DNA of 64,000 nt from Methylobacterium phyllostachyos. Lineage in GTDB: Bacteria > Pseudomonadota > Alphaproteobacteria > Rhizobiales > Beijerinckiaceae. Position numbers and translations under genes: made by a program. The notes below the pieces were generated by a model. The model saw only the letters and a program-made list of their open reading frames with translations. It ran no database searches and had not been told where the DNA came from. Location of the stretch: positions 248,001 through 312,000 of the forward strand of contig NZ_FNHS01000007.1 of NCBI RefSeq assembly GCF_900103445.1, read 5' to 3'. This document shows, piece by piece, positions 25,474-33,894 of this stretch; the stretch's first letter is position 1, and each line of letters opens with the position of its first letter.

Positions 25474-25695
25474 ATGGATGCGACGCGCGCCGATCTGCTG
25501 ATGCGGGTCGAAGGTATGACCTGCGACGGCTGCGCCGCCGCGGTGACCCGCACGGTCAAACGCCTCGACCCCGGGGCCGAGGTTCAGGTGGACCGGCCCG
25601 CGGGGCAGGTGGCGATCCGCACCGACGCCCAGGCGCTGGCGATCGCCGACGCCCTCACCAAGGCTGGCTACACCGCCACGGCTATGACGGGCTGA
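25474..25695 (+). CDS. Heavy-metal-associated (CopZ-like) domain protein
   Basis: This 73-residue cytoplasmic protein is a single HMA domain. The metal-binding loop is GMTCDGCAAAVTRTVKRLDP, with the two cysteines of CxxC, and the fold completes with VAIRTDAQALAIADALTKAG. Such proteins carry Cu(I) to P-type ATPases or regulators. The start has CGGAGG eight bases upstream. No copper ATPase is adjacent, so the partner is elsewhere. Confidence 0.9.
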   Translation: MDATRADLLMRVEGMTCDGCAAAVTRTVKRLDPGAEVQVDRPAGQVAIRTDAQALAIADALTKAGYTATAMTG

Positions 25696-25699
25696 GCAG

Positions 25700-25832
25700 G
25701 GTTTCGAAAGGGCGAGACCTTTCGCGGGTCCAGGGCAGAGCCCCGGTGAATGGCTCAGGACCGGAGGTCTCAGGGCTCCGCGCTGAGCACCCGCCAAAGG
25801 GCAGGGCCCTTTGGAAACCCGGGATCCTGGGA
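25700..25832. repeat. Large intergenic palindrome, family C (copy C2)
   Basis: GTTTCGAAAGGGCGAGACCT at the left and CCAAAGGGCAGGGCCCTTTG then GAAACCC at the right form nested hairpins (AAAGG/CCTTT and CAGGGC/GCCCTG). The element fills the space between two convergent genes, where it can act as a bidirectional terminator. Confidence 0.75.
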
Positions 25833-25842
25833 CGGCCAGGCG

Positions 25843-25992
25843 CTACGAGCGGGTCAGGTACATCCCGGTCAGCAGCAGGGCGAAGGCCGCAAGGCCGAAC
25901 AGGCCCTCCTTGCGATGGGTCGTGTCGAGGAAATGGGCCGCGGCGCCGGCCGCGCAACAGGCGGCTCCCAGGCCGATCGTGAGCGAGGACAT
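25843..25992 (-). CDS. Small membrane protein, function unknown
   Basis: This 49-residue protein starts MSSLTIGLGAACCAAGAAAH, with GGGGGAG upstream. It has two hydrophobic helices, LTIGLGAACCAAGAAAHFL and LFGLAAFALLLTGMYL, separated by a short polar turn (DTTHRKEG). It is a genuine small-protein candidate because of the strong ribosome-binding site and clean topology. No family is recognised. It converges on the HMA gene. Confidence 0.6.
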   Translation of the reverse strand: MSSLTIGLGAACCAAGAAAHFLDTTHRKEGLFGLAAFALLLTGMYLTRS

Positions 25993-26381
25993 CGTTGTCT
26001 CCCCCACCGCGCGTCGCCAGGGCGACGCTGCGAAGCGAGGTCTCCCGGGTGCCTGCCGGACACGGGCGCCCGGCCAGGAATCGGGGACGGGACAGATTTG
26101 CACGGGTGGAATCCGCTGGCAAGACGATTCCTCCAGTCTTCATTGTTTGATGAAAAGTAAAGCAGCGTCGTCTATTTTGCTCGAGCGCTGTGCACGAGGA
26201 TAATACTGTATTCAGCGCGCGGCGTGGCACGCTCAGCCGCTGACCCGCAATGGTCCGCGCCGGGGCGCCCCGTTGACCGCTCCGCCCGGCGGCCTTTAGA
26301 CCGGCAGGCAACGCGCCCGGCCCGCATCATCCCTCAGGGATCCGACCCGGCGACAATCCCGCAGATCCTGTTCGAGACCCG
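25993..26381. other. Intergenic region before mnmG
   Basis: No gene is visible in this 389-bp stretch. An A+T-rich patch at about 26135-26220 contains TTCAT-TGTTTG-ATGAA (26139-26154), a 5-bp dyad, and looks like a promoter region for the small membrane gene to the left, for mnmG to the right, or for both. I cannot assign -35 and -10 boxes with confidence. Confidence 0.4.
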
Positions 26382-28268
26382 ATGCCCCTCCCCTCCCCCG
26401 ACCGGTTCGACGTCGCGGTCGTCGGCGGCGGCCATGCCGGCGTCGAGGCGGCTGCGGCCGCGGCGCGCTGCGGGGCCCGCACCGCCCTGGTGACGCACGA
26501 TCCCACCACGATCGGCGCGATGTCGTGCAACCCCGCCATCGGCGGGCTCGGCAAGGGCCATCTCGTCCGCGAGGTCGATGCCCTGGATGGTCTGATGGGC
26601 CGGGTCGCTGATGCGGCCGGCATCCAGTTTCGCCTGCTCAACCGCCGGAAGGGCCCGGCCGTGCGCGGGCCCCGGACCCAGGCCGACCGGAAGCTCTACG
26701 CCGCCGCCATGCAGGCGGCCATCGCCGACACGCCGGGCCTGACCGTGGTGGCGGGGGCCTGCGAGGATCTGGTCTTGGATGCGGAGGGTCGGATCCAGGG
26801 CCTCGTCCTGGCGGACGGGCGCAGCCTCGCCTGCAGCGCGGTGGTGCTGACCACCGGCACCTTCCTGCGCGGCCTGATCCATATCGGCGAGCGCCAGATC
26901 CCGGCCGGCCGGGTCGGCGAGGCGCCGGCCGTCGGGCTGGCCCAGACCCTCGACCGCCTCGGCCTGCGCCTCGGGCGCCTGAAGACCGGAACGCCCCCAC
27001 GCCTCGACGGCCGGACCATCGACTGGTCGGGCCTGGAGATGCAGGACGCCGATGCCGATCCGGTGCCGTTCTCGACGCTCACCGAGCGCATCACCAACCC
27101 GCAGATCCGTTGCGGCATCACCCGGACGACGCAGGCGGTCCACGACCTGATCCGCGCCAACCTGCACCGCTCGCCGATGTATTCCGGCGGCATTGCCAGC
27201 CGGGGGCCGCGCTACTGCCCGTCGATCGAGGACAAGGTGGTGCGCTTCGGCGACCGGGAGGGCCACCAGATCTTTCTGGAGCCCGAGGGGCTGGACGATC
27301 CGACGATCTACCCGAACGGCATCTCGACGGCCCTGCCGGAGGCGGTGCAGCACGAGCTCGTGCGGCTGATCCCGGGCCTGGAGCGGGTCGAGATCCTGCG
27401 GCCGGGCTACGCCATCGAGTACGATTACGTCGATCCCCGGGAGCTCGATACCGGCCTTCAGGTGAAGCGGTGTCCGGGCCTGTTCCTGGCCGGGCAGATC
27501 AACGGCACCACCGGCTACGAGGAGGCGGCCGGGCAGGGGCTGGTGGCCGGCCTGAACGCCGCGCGCCGGGCGGGCGGCCGTGAGATCACGACCTTCGACC
27601 GGGCCGAATCCTATCTCGGCGTGATGATCGATGACCTCGTGACCCATGGAGTCAGCGAGCCCTACCGGATGTTCACCTCGCGCTCCGAGTATCGCCTGTC
27701 CCTGCGGGTCGACAACGCCGATGCGCGTCTGACCCCGCGGGGCATCAATCTGGGCTGCGTCGGCGCGGGGCGCGCGGCCCATTTCGCGGCCTCCCAGCAG
27801 GCGCTCGACGCGGCCCGTACCCAACTGGACACGCTCGCGCTGACGCCGAGCCAGGCCGCCGGCCATGGGATCAGCCTGAACCATGACGGCATCCGGCGGA
27901 CGGCCTTCCAGCTGCTGGCCTATCCGGAAATCGCATGGCGTGATTTGGCGGTGATCTGGCCGGACCTCGCCGCCGTACCGGCTCAGGTCGCCGATCGTCT
28001 GAAGACCGATGCGACCTACGCGGTTTATCTCGACCGACAGAACGCCGACATCGCGGCCTTCCGCCGGGACGAGGCGGTGCGGCTTCCGGCCAGCCTGGAC
28101 TACGCGGCGATCAGCGGCCTCTCGAACGAGATGCGCACCAAGCTCGAGACCATCCGCCCCGGCACGCTGGGGCAGGCGGCCCGGATCGAGGGCGTGACGC
28201 CCGCGGCCCTGACGCTGCTGGCCGCCCATGCCCGGCGCGGGGACCGCGTCGCGGCGGTGAGTCGGTGA
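26382..28268 (+). CDS. mnmG: tRNA uridine-5-carboxymethylaminomethyl modification enzyme MnmG (GidA)
   Basis: This 628-residue FAD enzyme forms the MnmE-MnmG complex that modifies U34 of tRNA. The FAD-binding motif is [22 protein letters not shown] at residues 10-31. Other hallmark blocks are [36 protein letters not shown], the second conserved signature [20 protein letters not shown] and [15 protein letters not shown]. The C-terminal domain is complete. It leads the block mnmG-rsmG-parA-parB; a family B repeat separates it from rsmG. Confidence 0.97.
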   Translation: MPLPSPDRFDVAVVGGGHAGVEAAAAAARCGARTALVTHDPTTIGAMSCNPAIGGLGKGHLVREVDALDGLMGRVADAAGIQFRLLNRRKGPAVRGPRTQADRKLYAAAMQAAIADTPGLTVVAGACEDLVLDAEGRIQGLVLADGRSLACSAVVLTTGTFLRGLIHIGERQIPAGRVGEAPAVGLAQTLDRLGLRLGRLKTGTPPRLDGRTIDWSGLEMQDADADPVPFSTLTERITNPQIRCGITRTTQAVHDLIRANLHRSPMYSGGIASRGPRYCPSIEDKVVRFGDREGHQIFLEPEGLDDPTIYPNGISTALPEAVQHELVRLIPGLERVEILRPGYAIEYDYVDPRELDTGLQVKRCPGLFLAGQINGTTGYEEAAGQGLVAGLNAARRAGGREITTFDRAESYLGVMIDDLVTHGVSEPYRMFTSRSEYRLSLRVDNADARLTPRGINLGCVGAGRAAHFAASQQALDAARTQLDTLALTPSQAAGHGISLNHDGIRRTAFQLLAYPEIAWRDLAVIWPDLAAVPAQVADRLKTDATYAVYLDRQNADIAAFRRDEAVRLPASLDYAAISGLSNEMRTKLETIRPGTLGQAARIEGVTPAALTLLAAHARRGDRVAAVSR

Positions 28269-28332
28269 TGGGGCGGAGCGGGTCGTGGGATCGCGAAGAA
28301 GTTCGGGTCGATCACACGTCATCCCACCCTCA

Positions 28333-28446
28333 CCCTCATCCTGAGGTGCCGGAGCGCAGCGGAGACCTCGAAGGAGCCCTCCAGCCGGCCGTGCTACCCC
28401 TGGAGCCCTCCTTCGAGGCCGCTGCGCGGCACCTCAGGATGAGGTC
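28333..28446. repeat. Long intergenic palindrome, family B (copy B1)
   Basis: The left arm CTCATCCTGAGGTGCCGGAG then CGCAGCGGAGACCTCGAAGG pairs with the right arm CCTTCGAGGCCGCTGCGCGG then CACCTCAGGATGAGG. The total span is about 112 bp and the arms are nearly perfect. Two further copies are at 42537 and 45470. It lies between mnmG and rsmG inside what is otherwise one transcription unit. Confidence 0.88.
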
Positions 28447-28497
28447 GTGGGCTGGATGGACCATGGCGATTTGTCCCGCCGGATCTCCGAGCTGCCC

Positions 28498-29136
28498 ATG
28501 ACCGACTCTGACCGCGCGCGGGTCCTCGCCACCTCCGGTGTTTCACGTGAAACAGCCGAGCGCCTCGACCTCTACGTCGCCCAGCTCCGCCGCTGGCAGC
28601 CGATCAAGAACCTCGTCGGCCCCGCCACCCTGGCGGAGGTCTGGAGCCGGCACATCGACGATGCGCTCCAGCTGCTCGACCTCGCCCCTGGGGCGAAGCG
28701 CTGGCTCGATCTCGGCTCCGGCGCCGGCATCCCCGGGTTGATCCTCGCCATCGCGGGGGCGGAGCGGGGTATCCGGGTCGATCTCGTCGAGAGCAACGCG
28801 CGCAAATGCGCCTTCCTCACCGAGACGGCCCGGCTCACCGGCGCCCCGGCCCGGGTGCGCAACGCGCGGATCGAGACGGTGATCGACGAATATGTCGGAA
28901 CCACCGAAATCGTCTGCGCCCGCGCCCTCGCGCCCCTGACGCAACTCCTCACGTGGACGCAGCCATTGTTGAAAACGGGTACCACCGGACTGTTTCCGAA
29001 GGGCCGGGATGCGCATGCCGAATTGACCCAGGCTGCTGCGCAGTGGACAGTCGTTAACGACCTCGTGCCGAGCCGGACCGATTCCGACGCCCGGATCGTG
29101 CGCGTCACCGCCCTCGCCGCCCCGAGTCATCGATGA
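28498..29136 (+). CDS. rsmG: 16S rRNA (guanine-N7) methyltransferase RsmG (GidB)
   Basis: This 212-residue SAM-dependent enzyme methylates G527 of 16S rRNA. SAM-binding motif I is WLDLGSGAGIPGLILAI at residues 69-85, followed by RVDLVESNARKCAFL and RALAPLTQLL. The start is set at 28498 by comparison with family N-termini; the frame stays open into the repeat upstream. Codons 14-19 (GVSRET) are made from a complete parS site. The stop overlaps the parA start by 4 bp (ATGA). Confidence 0.94.
   Translation: MTDSDRARVLATSGVSRETAERLDLYVAQLRRWQPIKNLVGPATLAEVWSRHIDDALQLLDLAPGAKRWLDLGSGAGIPGLILAIAGAERGIRVDLVESNARKCAFLTETARLTGAPARVRNARIETVIDEYVGTTEIVCARALAPLTQLLTWTQPLLKTGTTGLFPKGRDAHAELTQAAAQWTVVNDLVPSRTDSDARIVRVTALAAPSHR
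28539..28554. promoter_or_regulatory. parS site (perfect 16 bp) inside rsmG
   Basis: TGTTTCACGTGAAACA is an exact match to the ParB-binding consensus. It is embedded in the 5' part of rsmG, 0.6 kb before parA. In other alphaproteobacteria the N-terminal VSRET of RsmG is also written over a parS site. ParB is expected to load here and spread. Confidence 0.95.
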
Positions 29137-29990
29137 GCGAAGCCATCCTCGGCGAGCCCGCCGACCGGTCCATGGAGTCTTCCGTGCGTCGCCCCCTGCG
29201 TGTCCTGGCGCTGGCCAACCAGAAGGGCGGCGTCGGCAAGACCACGACGGCGATCAACCTCGGCACCGCGCTGGCGGCGATCGGCGAGGACGTGCTGGTG
29301 ATCGACCTCGACCCCCAGGGCAACGCCTCGACGGGCTTAGGGATCGACCGGGCGAACCGGCGGGTCTCGACCTACGAGGTGATGGCCGGCGAGGCGTCGC
29401 TCGCCCAGGCGGTGATCCCCACAGCGGTGCCGCGGCTGTCGATCGCGCCCTCCACCATGGATCTCCTCGGGCTGGAGCTGGAACTCGCCACCCTGCCCGA
29501 TCGGGCGCACCGGTTGCGCGGCACGCTGAAGAGCCTGACCCAGGCGCCGAGCCTGAGCCGGATCAGCTACGTGCTGATCGACTGCCCGCCCTCGCTGAAC
29601 CTCCTGACCATCAACGCCCTGGCGGCGGCCGACGCCGTGCTGGTGCCGCTGCAATGTGAGTTCTTCGCCCTTGAGGGCCTCAGCCAATTGCTGCGGACCG
29701 TCGAGCAGGTGCGCGGCGCCCTCAATCCGAAATTGACGATCCAGGGCATCGTGCTGACGATGTTCGATCCTCGCAACAACCTCTCCGCCCAGGTGGTGGC
29801 GGATGTGCGCGGCTTCATGGGCGACAAGGTTTACGAGACCGTGATCCCGCGCAACGTGCGGATCTCGGAGGCGCCCTCGCACGGCAAGCCTGCCCTGCTG
29901 TACGACCTGAAATGTGCCGGCAGTCAGGCCTATCTGCGCCTCGCCTCGGAGGTGATCCAGCGCGAGGGCCGGGTCCCGGCGGCCGCCTGA
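29133..29990 (+). CDS. parA: Chromosome-partitioning ATPase ParA
   Basis: This 285-residue Walker-type ATPase moves ParB-parS complexes, and so the replication origin, toward the pole. The deviant Walker A is ANQKGGVGKTTTAINLG (about residues 29-45), followed by DLDPQGNASTGLGI (A') and the Walker B region VLIDCPPSLNLLTINAL. The ADAVLVPLQCEFFALEGL block is typical of chromosomal ParA. The start at 29133 overlaps rsmG; an ATG at 29172 would fit the shorter homologues. parB follows 61 bp downstream. Confidence 0.96.
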   Translation: MSEAILGEPADRSMESSVRRPLRVLALANQKGGVGKTTTAINLGTALAAIGEDVLVIDLDPQGNASTGLGIDRANRRVSTYEVMAGEASLAQAVIPTAVPRLSIAPSTMDLLGLELELATLPDRAHRLRGTLKSLTQAPSLSRISYVLIDCPPSLNLLTINALAAADAVLVPLQCEFFALEGLSQLLRTVEQVRGALNPKLTIQGIVLTMFDPRNNLSAQVVADVRGFMGDKVYETVIPRNVRISEAPSHGKPALLYDLKCAGSQAYLRLASEVIQREGRVPAAA

Positions 29991-30051
29991 CGGCGCGTGA
30001 AGAGCCCCTGGGACTCAGGGGTGTGTGTGGAGTGTGAGACGGGTGGCAAGC

Positions 30052-30945
30052 ATGGCGGAGGAGGGGGCAAGACCCCGGCTGGGGCGCGGTCTCGCCGCGC
30101 TGATCGGCGATTTCGGCGATGCCGCGCCGACGCCCGAGAAGGTCGAGGGGCAGCGCAAGGTCGCCATCGAGTTCCTGCGGCCCAACCCGCGCAACCCACG
30201 GCGCAGCTTCGGCGAGGTCGAACTCGCGGAACTGGCGACCTCGATCACCCAGCGCGGCCTGATCCAGCCGATCGTGGTGCGCCCGATCGGCGACGTGCCG
30301 GGCACGTTCGAGATCGTGGCCGGCGAGCGGCGCTGGCGGGCGGCCCAGCGGGCCGGGCTCGACGAGGTGCCGGTGGTGGTGGTCGAGATCGACGACCGCG
30401 CCTCGCTGGAATTCGCCATCCTGGAGAACGTCCAGCGCAGCGACCTGAACCCGATCGAGGAGGCTTCGGGCTACGAGCGCCTGATGCAGGACTTCTCGTA
30501 TACCCAGCGGGATCTGGCGGAGATTCTGGGCAAGAGCCGCAGCCATCTCGCCAACACCCTGCGCCTGCTCAACCTGCCGCCCGCCGTGCAGGACCGCGTG
30601 TCGGCGGGCGAGTTGACCGCCGGTCATGCCCGCGCCCTGCTGTCGGTGAAGGATCCGGAAGGTCTGGCTCGCCGGGTCGTGGCCGAGGGCTTGTCGGTCC
30701 GGCAGGTGGAGGCTCTGGCCTCGGCCGAGGCCGAGCCGTCCGAGACCCCCCGCCCCGGCCGCCCGCGCCTCTCGGCCGAGCGCTCGGCACCGGTGCGCGA
30801 CTTGGAACTGCGGATCCGCCGGGCGCTGGGCGTCGAGGTGACGTACCGGCCGAAGGACGAGACCTCGGGCGAGATCCGGATCCGTTACGAGACCCAGGAC
30901 GAGCTGCAGGGTCTGCTGAACCGGTTCAAGGTGTCGGACGGCTGA
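30052..30945 (+). CDS. parB: Chromosome-partitioning protein ParB
   Basis: This 297-residue CTP-dependent clamp loads at parS. The N-terminal motif RLGRGLAALIGD recruits ParA. The CTP-binding boxes are FLRPNPRNPRR, ITQRGLIQPIVVRP and the GERRWRAAQRAG motif, followed by ENVQRSDLNPIEEA. The helix-turn-helix parS reader is YTQRDLAEILGKSRSHLANT, and the C-terminal dimerisation domain ends LQGLLNRFKVSDG. The gene converges on holA across a family C repeat. parS sites lie at 18361 and 28539. Confidence 0.97.
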   Translation: MAEEGARPRLGRGLAALIGDFGDAAPTPEKVEGQRKVAIEFLRPNPRNPRRSFGEVELAELATSITQRGLIQPIVVRPIGDVPGTFEIVAGERRWRAAQRAGLDEVPVVVVEIDDRASLEFAILENVQRSDLNPIEEASGYERLMQDFSYTQRDLAEILGKSRSHLANTLRLLNLPPAVQDRVSAGELTAGHARALLSVKDPEGLARRVVAEGLSVRQVEALASAEAEPSETPRPGRPRLSAERSAPVRDLELRIRRALGVEVTYRPKDETSGEIRIRYETQDELQGLLNRFKVSDG

Positions 30946-30954
30946 GCGGACGCG

Positions 30955-31075
30955 GGGTTCCCGAAGGGCGAGCCCTTTGGCGGGGTGTTGGGGCAGAGCC
31001 CCGACATCGGGCTTCGCCCGAACCCATCAGGGCTCTGCCTTGAACCCGCAAAAGGCCTTGGCCTTTTGAAACCCG
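30955..31075. repeat. Large intergenic palindrome, family C (copy C3)
   Basis: Nested hairpins include AAGGGCGAGCCCTTTGG, GGGGCAGAGCCCC and AAAAGGCCTTGGCCTTTTGAAA. It occupies nearly all the space between the convergent parB and holA genes, a natural place for a two-way terminator. Confidence 0.75.
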
Positions 31076-31079
31076 CATC

Positions 31080-32111
31080 CTACCGCCGCCGGCGCGCCCC
31101 GGCTTCCGCGACCCGCAGCAGCGCCGCGGAGGCCAGGGCATGCGCCAGCTCCGGCTCGGCCCGCCGGCAGGCCAGGACGGCGGCCTGTAGGGCCACCGCA
31201 GCCTGACGTAGGGTGCCGGGTGCCCAGGTGCCGAGTTGCCCCTCCAGGCTGGCCTTGCGCTTGAAATGCAGGCCCCGCCACGTCGCCACCATCATGGCGG
31301 GCGTCTTCTCAGGGTTGTCCAGCCGGGTCGTCAGCAGCGTCAGGGCGTGCCGCAGGGCCGAGCCCAGCACCACGCCAGGGTCCAGGCCCTCATGCCGGAA
31401 CCGCCGGTAATCGCGCTCCACGGCCTCCCGGCGCCCGTCGAAGGCGGCGTCGATCAGGGTGTTGAGCACGCTCGCCGCCACGTCGCTGGTGATGGCCTCC
31501 ACATGGTCGAGCGTCACGGTGCCCTCCCCCGCGGCGTAAAGGGCGAGCTTCTCGATCTCCATCAGGCTCGCCCGGCGGTCGCCACCGAGGCTGCGCGCCA
31601 GCACCTCCCGGGCGGCCCGGTCGATCCGCAGGCCACGCTCCTGCAGGGTCCGGTCGATCAGGTCGGCAAGGGTCCGCTCGTCGTCGGCGTAGCAGGGAAT
31701 CGCCAGCGCCTTGGGTGAACGCTCGCACAGGGTACGCAGGGGATTGTTCTTGGCGAGATCGCCGCCCTCCACGACGATGCGAGCATCGGCCACCGACGCG
31801 CCCAGCACGGCCTCGACGGCCGGCGCGTAGTTGCGGGTCCCGGGGCGAACCCAGATCGACCGGCGGCCACCGAACAGGCCCATCGTGCCGGCCTCGTCGC
31901 AGAGCCGGCCCGGATCGGAGGCGAGCGCGTCGCCGTCGATCCGCACCAGCGCGAAGGGGTCCGACGGGTCGGTGACGAAATCTTCGGCGAGCTTGCGCGC
32001 GCGCTCGGTCACGAGGCCGGTATCGGGCCCGTAGACCAGGATCACCGGGATGCGCGGGTCGGGCCCGCGCCGGATCAGCCCCTCGATCTCACCGGCCTTG
32101 ACGGCAACCAC
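31080..32111 (-). CDS. holA: DNA polymerase III subunit delta
   Basis: This 343-residue subunit of the clamp loader opens the beta clamp. Typical blocks include PVILVYGPDTGLVTERARKL near the N-terminus, FALVRIDGDALASDPGRLCD, RRSIWVRPGTRNYAPAVE, and the C-terminal LARSLGGDRRASLMEIEKLA with ALRHALTLL. It follows lptE by 6 bp on the same strand, the arrangement seen across alphaproteobacteria. Confidence 0.93.
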   Translation of the reverse strand: MVAVKAGEIEGLIRRGPDPRIPVILVYGPDTGLVTERARKLAEDFVTDPSDPFALVRIDGDALASDPGRLCDEAGTMGLFGGRRSIWVRPGTRNYAPAVEAVLGASVADARIVVEGGDLAKNNPLRTLCERSPKALAIPCYADDERTLADLIDRTLQERGLRIDRAAREVLARSLGGDRRASLMEIEKLALYAAGEGTVTLDHVEAITSDVAASVLNTLIDAAFDGRREAVERDYRRFRHEGLDPGVVLGSALRHALTLLTTRLDNPEKTPAMMVATWRGLHFKRKASLEGQLGTWAPGTLRQAAVALQAAVLACRRAEPELAHALASAALLRVAEAGARRRR

Positions 32112-32117
32112 GTCGGC

Positions 32118-32663
32118 TTACGGCTTCGTCGACAGCACGGCGGCCAGCCGGCTCTTGATCTGGTCGGACAGCACGCTGGCGAGCCGGATCTCGGCGTCAC
32201 GCGCCGCCCGCTGGCTGGCGAAGCGCTGGACCGAGCGATCGTAGGTCGCGGTCGAGGTCGCCACACCCTCGGTGTAGACCTTGGTGCCCGACATATCCTC
32301 CAGGCTGTACTTGATGTTGGCCACCAGGGTGCCGGCCTCGGCGCGGCCGGTGGTCGAGGACACGATCGGGGTCTGCACGATCTCGGAGCCCGAGAGCTTC
32401 AGCCGGTAGCGCTTGGTCGCGGGCTGGCCCGAGCCGTCGAGGTCGAACACCAGCTCGCTGCGCAGGTAGTGGCCGAGCCGCTCCTGGCCCTGTGCCATCG
32501 CGACGTCGTCCACCTGCACGGAGGCCAGCAGCGCCGGAACCGATTCGCCCGAGGCGGTCGGCCCGTAGAGCGGGCGGAAACAGGCCGACAGGCTCACGCT
32601 GAGCCCGACCACACAGGCGAGGCGTGCGATCCGCCCCGCAACCGATACGCCCGTACCCACCAT
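32118..32663 (-). CDS. lptE: LPS assembly lipoprotein LptE
   Basis: This 181-residue protein has a lipoprotein signal with lipobox LSAC (C28) after VVGLSVSL. The rest matches the LptE fold: FRPLYGPTASGES, RYRLKLSGSEIVQTPIVSS and the C-terminal QRAARDAEIRLASVLSDQIK. LptE plugs the LptD barrel that delivers LPS to the outer surface. The start at 32663 places the signal properly. In relatives leuS lies directly upstream; here leuS is 10 kb away in the opposite direction. Confidence 0.87.
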   Translation of the reverse strand: MVGTGVSVAGRIARLACVVGLSVSLSACFRPLYGPTASGESVPALLASVQVDDVAMAQGQERLGHYLRSELVFDLDGSGQPATKRYRLKLSGSEIVQTPIVSSTTGRAEAGTLVANIKYSLEDMSGTKVYTEGVATSTATYDRSVQRFASQRAARDAEIRLASVLSDQIKSRLAAVLSTKP

Positions 32664-32796
32664 CACGCTGTCGTTCCGCCCCGCTTCGCCGGATCGTTCT
32701 AGCGCGGACACCGCGTGCCGCGCCACGAGGCTAAAGGCCAAGTGTTACGATTCCTCTGTTACGCACCCCATGCGGCGAGAGCGTGGTCGTCTGGTT

Positions 32797-33777
32797 TCAG
32801 AGTGTCGCCAAGTAGCCGGAAACGGTGATCACGGCCAGCACGGTGGAGACCAGCACCACGGTGGCGGTCAGGTCCGCCTCACGCCGGTAGAACTCCGCCA
32901 GCATGAACGGCCCGGTGCCGGTGGGCAGCGCCGCCATCAGCACGGCGGTGTGGAGCAGGAGGGGTGGGAGATCGAACACGTACCGGCCGAGCCCGTAGGC
33001 GAGCAGCGGGTGGGCGGCGAGCTTCAGCCCGACCAGTAAGCCTGCAACCCGCGCGTGCCCGTCCCTCCCCGGCCCGCCCCGGTTCCGGCGCTTCTGGGCG
33101 AGGAACAGGCCGAGCGCTACCAGGGCGCAGGGCGAGGCCGCGCCCCCGAGGAGTTTCAGGAACGTCTCCACGGGCGCCGGCACGGCGAGGCCGAGGCTCG
33201 GCACCAGGGCGCCGAGCGCCGGGGCGACCAGCAACGGGTTGCGCACCAGGGAGCGGCCCACCGCAAGCCAGATCGGCACACACCGACCCGCATTCAAGTC
33301 CCCCGGCCCGCTCGCCGGATCCGCCCGGCGCAGCCCGATCTCGATCAGCACGATCGCCACCGCGAACACGGCGCAGACCGTGAGGATCACCGCCACCGTG
33401 GTGGGAGCGAGCGCCTCCGGCCCGAAGGCGACGAGCGCCAGGGGGAAGCCCATGAAGCCGACATTGGCGTAGCCCGCATTGAGGCCGTCGAGGGCGGCAT
33501 CCGCCAGGGGGCGCCCTGCCCCGCGCTGGATCAGGACAGTGAACGTGAACACCGCGAGACTGCTCAGCCCGAAGGCGCCGATGAAGCCGGGCTTCCAGAG
33601 GGCGGCCCAGTGGGCATGGGCGGTGACGTCGAACAGCAGCGCCGGCAGGGCCAGGAAGACCACGAACCGGTTGAGCTCCGTGGTGGCGGCGGCGCCGAGC
33701 ACGCCGATCCGCCGGGCGAGCCACCCGGCGAAGACGAGCGCGAAGATCGGCAGCACGACCAGGAGGGTCGACAGCAT
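32797..33777 (-). CDS. AEC family transporter (auxin efflux carrier type)
   Basis: This 326-residue integral membrane protein has about ten helices, for example LLVVLPIFALVFAGWLARR, TELNRFVVFLALPALLFDV and ALVALGLFLAQKRR in the middle loop. The N-terminal helices with NRFVVFLALPALLF and the NVGFMGFPLALVAFG block are typical of the AEC family, which exports or imports organic acids such as malate. The substrate is unknown. The gene lies alone between lptE and the TonB receptor. Confidence 0.88.
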   Translation of the reverse strand: MLSTLLVVLPIFALVFAGWLARRIGVLGAAATTELNRFVVFLALPALLFDVTAHAHWAALWKPGFIGAFGLSSLAVFTFTVLIQRGAGRPLADAALDGLNAGYANVGFMGFPLALVAFGPEALAPTTVAVILTVCAVFAVAIVLIEIGLRRADPASGPGDLNAGRCVPIWLAVGRSLVRNPLLVAPALGALVPSLGLAVPAPVETFLKLLGGAASPCALVALGLFLAQKRRNRGGPGRDGHARVAGLLVGLKLAAHPLLAYGLGRYVFDLPPLLLHTAVLMAALPTGTGPFMLAEFYRREADLTATVVLVSTVLAVITVSGYLATL

Positions 33778-33894
33778 GGCGGGTCCGGACCGGAGGACGA
33801 GGCTCCGGCCTTAGGACGGATTGCCCGCCGATCTCCAGTGCCGGGGGCGGGGACCTGCCATGCCGGTGTTCCCGCCCCCCTGCCCGCGAGACCG

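Noticed and set aside
28333..28446. Family B element read as an attachment site or insertion sequence
   Set aside because: No open frame, no target-site duplication and nearly the same arms elsewhere between genes, so it is a repeat without a transposase.
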